DNA of 64,000 bases. It comes from Fomes fomentarius (Eukaryota > Basidiomycota > Agaricomycetes > Polyporales > Polyporaceae). Shown here piece after piece: positions 60,897 to 64,000 of this stretch. The stretch is from positions 2,604,001 to 2,668,000 of the forward strand of contig JABYQN010000001.1 in the NCBI GenBank assembly GCA_022606135.1, in the 5' to 3' direction. Under the pieces are notes generated by a model, which was given only the letters and a program-made list of their open reading frames with translations, was not told where the DNA came from and ran no database searches. Position 1 is the stretch's first letter. Every line of letters begins with the position of its first letter. The translations under genes and the position numbers were made by a program.

Positions 60897-61997
60897 TCAA
60901 GCCTTGGCCCAGACCTTGCGCTGGTAGTCTAAGATGATCGGAACAAAGTCCCACAAGCCAAACTCAGGCCAGTATGTAGACGAGAACTGCAGCTGCGTGT
61001 TATCGGAGCACTACGAAGGCAAGGATGCAGTCGTCAACAGCGGGACTGCAGCAATGATGCAAGGTGACGTACCTGCCACAAAAGATAGTCGCTGAGGCGT
61101 TTCACGCCGCTCGTACGTATGAGGATGTCGAGGGGCGGGCTGCCTGCTACGGATGTCATGAGGTGGGCCTCGATGTCCTCTGCCGTGATTCTTCTGTGAA
61201 GGGGCACGTGGCCAAGTCGGAGATTTAGACAGGGAGACATGGAGACGAGGAATGCCTACGTGTCGTCAGCGTCCTCCTGGAGACGTTCGTGGATAGTGGA
61301 CTGCACGGCCATCGTCATTTCGTCCCGAGATGTGTACGGCATGCAGAGGTTGAAGATAGCCCTACACGCGAGATTAGCAGGAGGAAGGGTGGATAAGGAT
61401 GGCGCGCGTACCGATCGTGGTCCTTGGTCATGTTCTCCGCTTTCTCTGCGGCGAGCCTGACACGTTCCGGTAGCATGTCCCTGCGGCCAACGACGACGAG
61501 CTTGATGCCATACTTATCAAGGATGTCTCTATTGGCGCATAAATCAGTGTTGGGACAAGGCTCTCAAGAGTTACACACCCTTGTTGGCAAAGCTCGTGCA
61601 GCTTGCTCTCCGCAAGGTCCATAAGAGCGTCCACCTCCTCAGGTGACCGCTTGAAGTTCTCGATAGAGAACGTGTACGCGCTGACACAGCGCACGTTCAG
61701 CTTGATACATACTTCAAGCATCTACAGAACGCAGGTCCGCACAATGTTTCAGAGGGAGTGCGCGAGGTGACAGTGACCGAGTAGACGCACCTTTCGCAGC
61801 GTATAGAAACCGTCCGTGTGGCCCTGCTTTATCTGCATGTTCTTGCTACGGGCATACCTCCTGTTGCCGTCGAGGATGAATGCGACATGCTGGGGTATCG
61901 GGCCTGCTGCAAGGACGGCGATGAGGGCATCTTGGGCCTTGGCGTGGGCCGTGTTCGTGAGCCAGGCGAGGGAGTGCGAGATGAGCTGGAGTACCAT
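60897..61997 (-). CDS. cis-prenyltransferase, dehydrodolichyl diphosphate synthase type
   Basis: Makes the long polyprenyl diphosphate for dolichol (Rer2/Srt1 family), acting at the ER in protein glycosylation. The ATG at 61997 gives [20 protein letters not shown] and [20 protein letters not shown] with the catalytic Asp in [80 protein letters not shown] and [20 protein letters not shown] follow. [40 protein letters not shown] and [20 protein letters not shown] end in YQRKVWAKA at 60897. All substrate-binding motifs are present. An in-frame ATG at 62114 would add 39 residues but overlaps the start codon of the neighbouring gene, so I prefer 61997. Six or so short introns. Confidence 0.92.
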
Positions 61998-62112
61998 AGT
62001 GTGGGAATCCGACGCGTCGCGAGTCGCGCTTTGGATTAGAGACGCGCTTTGGCTCCTCTCCCCCACATTGATATTCTTCCCCGCGATACCCTCCACCTCG
62101 CATTTGCTTACC

Positions 62113-63521
62113 ATGCCACCCAGGAAGAGGAAGGCTACGGACGGCCTGTGCGTGACTCTTCTCCCTACCGTGTATGCCGCACTCAGCTATAATCGCGGTC
62201 CGCAGATATGGCCTTCCAGGGGCAGGTCCCTCGAACCCAATTCATCTTGACTCGCCTCCCAAGCCGAAGCGACAGCGCAAGGCAAAGGACCTAGACGCTC
62301 CCGCTCCCGAGAAGCGCGGTGCCGTGTTCAAGAAAAAGTGCCCACAGAATATCCTTGACCGCGTCGAGCGTGTCATGTCTCAGCGGTGGGTATGACGCAT
62401 TCATTCCGCGTCGCATCAGCGCTGATTATGGCTCAGTTTCTTCATGATTGAACGGAGAAGAGACGGAGACGCACTTCGCGAAGAGTTCAGCGTCCTGGGT
62501 TCCACCGGTAATGTGAGTGGATGCAGGGCCACTTGCCACAGTGTGGCGACGAGTGCTAGTAGCTCATTATGGTTCGCAGGTGTATACGGTCGTTATTGAC
62601 AAGAAGCCCTCGTGCAATTGTAAGCGGTAACTCCATGGACGTGTACACTTGCTCACGATAAGCAGGTCCTGATGCTTTGAAGGGGAACCATTGCAAGCAC
62701 ATTGTGAGTATCGGTTCGTTTGGTGTAGAAGCTCGTTCACTGACTATCGTCCTAGCTATTCATCTTCTTGAAGGGTACGTTGCTGAGTACCACTCTAGTA
62801 CGCCTCTGAATTTGAGTCTCTTGGGGACTAGTCCTGCAAGTTACTCAGGCGTCAGGTCATTGGTACCAAAGGTCTGTTGTTTCGATACTCAAAAGAATTT
62901 CTGCCTTGCTCACAATGTGCAAGGGCACTTCTCACCTCGGAGCTGCAGGATGTCTTCGCGCACGCACCCCGTGCTCCTGCTGCAGTTGCTCACGAGCGTA
63001 TCCTGAACGCCTATGCCCAAGCAACCGGCAAAAAGGTCGCTAGCTCGCAGGGCGGCTCCAAGAAGCGGCTCCCTACAGAGGAAGACGATTGTCCAATCTG
63101 TTACGAGAATTTGCAAAAGGAGATTGAGAAGACGTTGGCATTCTGCGAGGAATGCGGGAACGGACTGCACAAGCAGTGTTTCCAACAATGTGATTTCAAG
63201 ATGGCATCCCTCATTTGAATTTGGCTGATTGTATTGCTGCAGGGGCCAACACTGCTCGATCTACAGGTAAAGACGTTACGTGCGTCTTCTGCCGCGCCAA
63301 GTGGATCGTCCCTGGAGTGAGCAATGCTGGAGGATCTCGCTCTGCTGAAGGCTACTTGAATCTCGCCTCTGTTGCTGGCGTCGATGCTGTACGGGATACT
63401 AGTTCATGTAGGTTGGGCAAATTCTCGTGCAGGGTGTGAGCGCTGACATGATCTTGCAGACTACCATGGACCAAGCAGGGGCCAACGCTACTATGGCTAC
63501 AGCAACTACGATTATCACTGA
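62113..63521 (+). CDS. SWIM and RING zinc-finger protein (putative E3 ubiquitin ligase)
   Basis: The start at 62113 gives MPPRKRKATDGLYGLPGAGP (spliced), then SNPIHLDSPPKPKRQRKAKD, a basic region. SQRFFMIERRRDGDALREEF and GSTGNVYTVVIDKKPSCNC lead into the SWIM finger: CNC, then PDALKGNHCKHILFIFLKV. A helical stretch follows (FRYSKEFLPCSQCARALLTS). The RING-like finger is DDCPICYENLQKEIEKTLAF, CEECGNGLHKQCFQQ and DVTCVFCRAKW. The C-terminal tail is Gly/Tyr/Ser-rich and ends HGPSRGQRYYGYSNYDYH at 63521. The SWIM-then-RING order matches ZSWIM2/MEX-type ubiquitin ligases. Catalysis with an E2 is inferred from the domain set. About seven short introns. Divergent from the prenyltransferase. Confidence 0.85.
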
Positions 63522-63891
63522 TATGTTCCTATGCGGCGTCCTTGTATATTTGAATAGGGACTACTACTAGTATCCTCGTAATGCCTTACTGTACAATCGG
63601 TTCCTTGCCCTACGTTCCACTTTAACAGCATTAAGTACAGTACCTATTTCGAGTAGTCGCTCGAGAACTCCAGCATAGTATAATCATATGCATCCTGTTA
63701 GTCCAACGTAGCTGCTGAAACGTTGACCGCGCAGGCCGGTGAGAGCAGACCCCTATTGTCGACTCGTGTGCATGACTAGTCACCTCCGGGTATTGACCAG
63801 CTGACACCGGTCCCATGGAAATGAATATAGGAGCCGGTGACCCCACATTATACCCCGCACCCCATCTCATATCCCCTTCTATTCTGCTGCG
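63522..63891. other. Intergenic, no gene seen
   Basis: 370 bases between the SWIM/RING stop and the last start codon. It is probably the promoter of the partial gene at 63892. Confidence 0.4.
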
Positions 63892-64000
63892 ATGTCCTCT
63901 GCCTCAGCGAACGGTCAGCACAAGCCCGCGGAGGAGCAGGTTACAGTAGCCGTGGGCACCGTTCCGACGCAACCCAAGTTCACGTCGAAGGAGCAGGAGC
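63892..64000 (+). CDS. Start of an unidentified gene, cut by the window edge
   Basis: ATG 63892 opens a frame, MSSASANGQHKPAEEQVTVA..., that stays open to the edge (36 codons, ending FTSKEQE). It is too short to assign. The PKFTSKEQE end resembles the lead-in of fungal class II aldolase/adducin proteins, a weak guess only. Confidence 0.5.
   Translation, partial: MSSASANGQHKPAEEQVTVAVGTVPTQPKFTSKEQE

Overview
The window is nuclear DNA of a filamentous basidiomycete, most likely an Agaricomycete and plausibly a wood-decay (polypore-like) species. Genes are dense and on both strands. Coding sequences are cut by many short introns (about 50-60 bases, GT...AG). The families include a fungal DUF6534-type seven-helix protein and glucose-methanol-choline (GMC, aryl-alcohol-oxidase-like) oxidoreductases typical of wood-rot fungi. 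All coordinates are gene-level spans from start codon to stop codon; introns lie inside them. Exon joins were worked out by hand from frame, splice signals and family conservation.

Layout. 0-12.5 kb is a housekeeping block: BUB2-type mitotic-exit GAP (-, partial), AP-4 epsilon-like adaptin (+), CCT4 chaperonin subunit (-), UFD1 (+), N-myristoyltransferase (-) and OGG1 DNA glycosylase (-). 12.9-14.3 kb holds a lysine-rich nuclear-type protein (+). 14.4-29.1 kb is an accessory island: a broken small gene, a nearly complete GMC pseudogene, the intact paralogue of the small gene, a DUF6534 membrane protein, a decayed GMC relic, a cyclin-D1-binding-protein-like gene, a gene-poor 1.7 kb stretch, and one intact, apparently secreted GMC oxidoreductase. 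The pattern suggests a [small gene - GMC gene] unit that was duplicated and has partly decayed.

29.2-43.0 kb is a second tightly packed housekeeping block: SLT11/RBM22 splicing factor (-), NPRL2 of GATOR1 (+), RCL1 (-), UBA3 (+), mitochondrial PheRS (+), MGE1/GrpE (-) and trifunctional C1-tetrahydrofolate synthase (+). 43.4-47.6 kb has a secreted PNGase A-type amidase (-) and a PMP3-type membrane proteolipid with a long charged tail (-). 48.7-52.8 kb has a four-finger C2H2 regulator (+) and fructose-1,6-bisphosphatase (+). 53.1-63.5 kb has a Nur1-like nuclear rim protein (-), an unknown membrane/coiled-coil protein (+), a CCCH zinc-finger protein with GW repeats and a long coiled coil (+), a cis-prenyltransferase (-) and a SWIM/RING protein (+). 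A last gene starts at 63892 and leaves the window.

Functionally most genes are unlinked core functions (proteostasis: CCT4, UFD1, UBA3, MGE1; mitochondrial translation and one-carbon supply: FARS2, MGE1, C1-THF synthase; nutrient signalling: NPRL2). The non-standard material is the GMC island, the GW-repeat CCCH protein, and several places where the reading frame is broken by one base in otherwise conserved genes. Each of those could be true decay or a base error in the assembly. No tRNA, rRNA, CRISPR array, transposase or reverse transcriptase was recognised.
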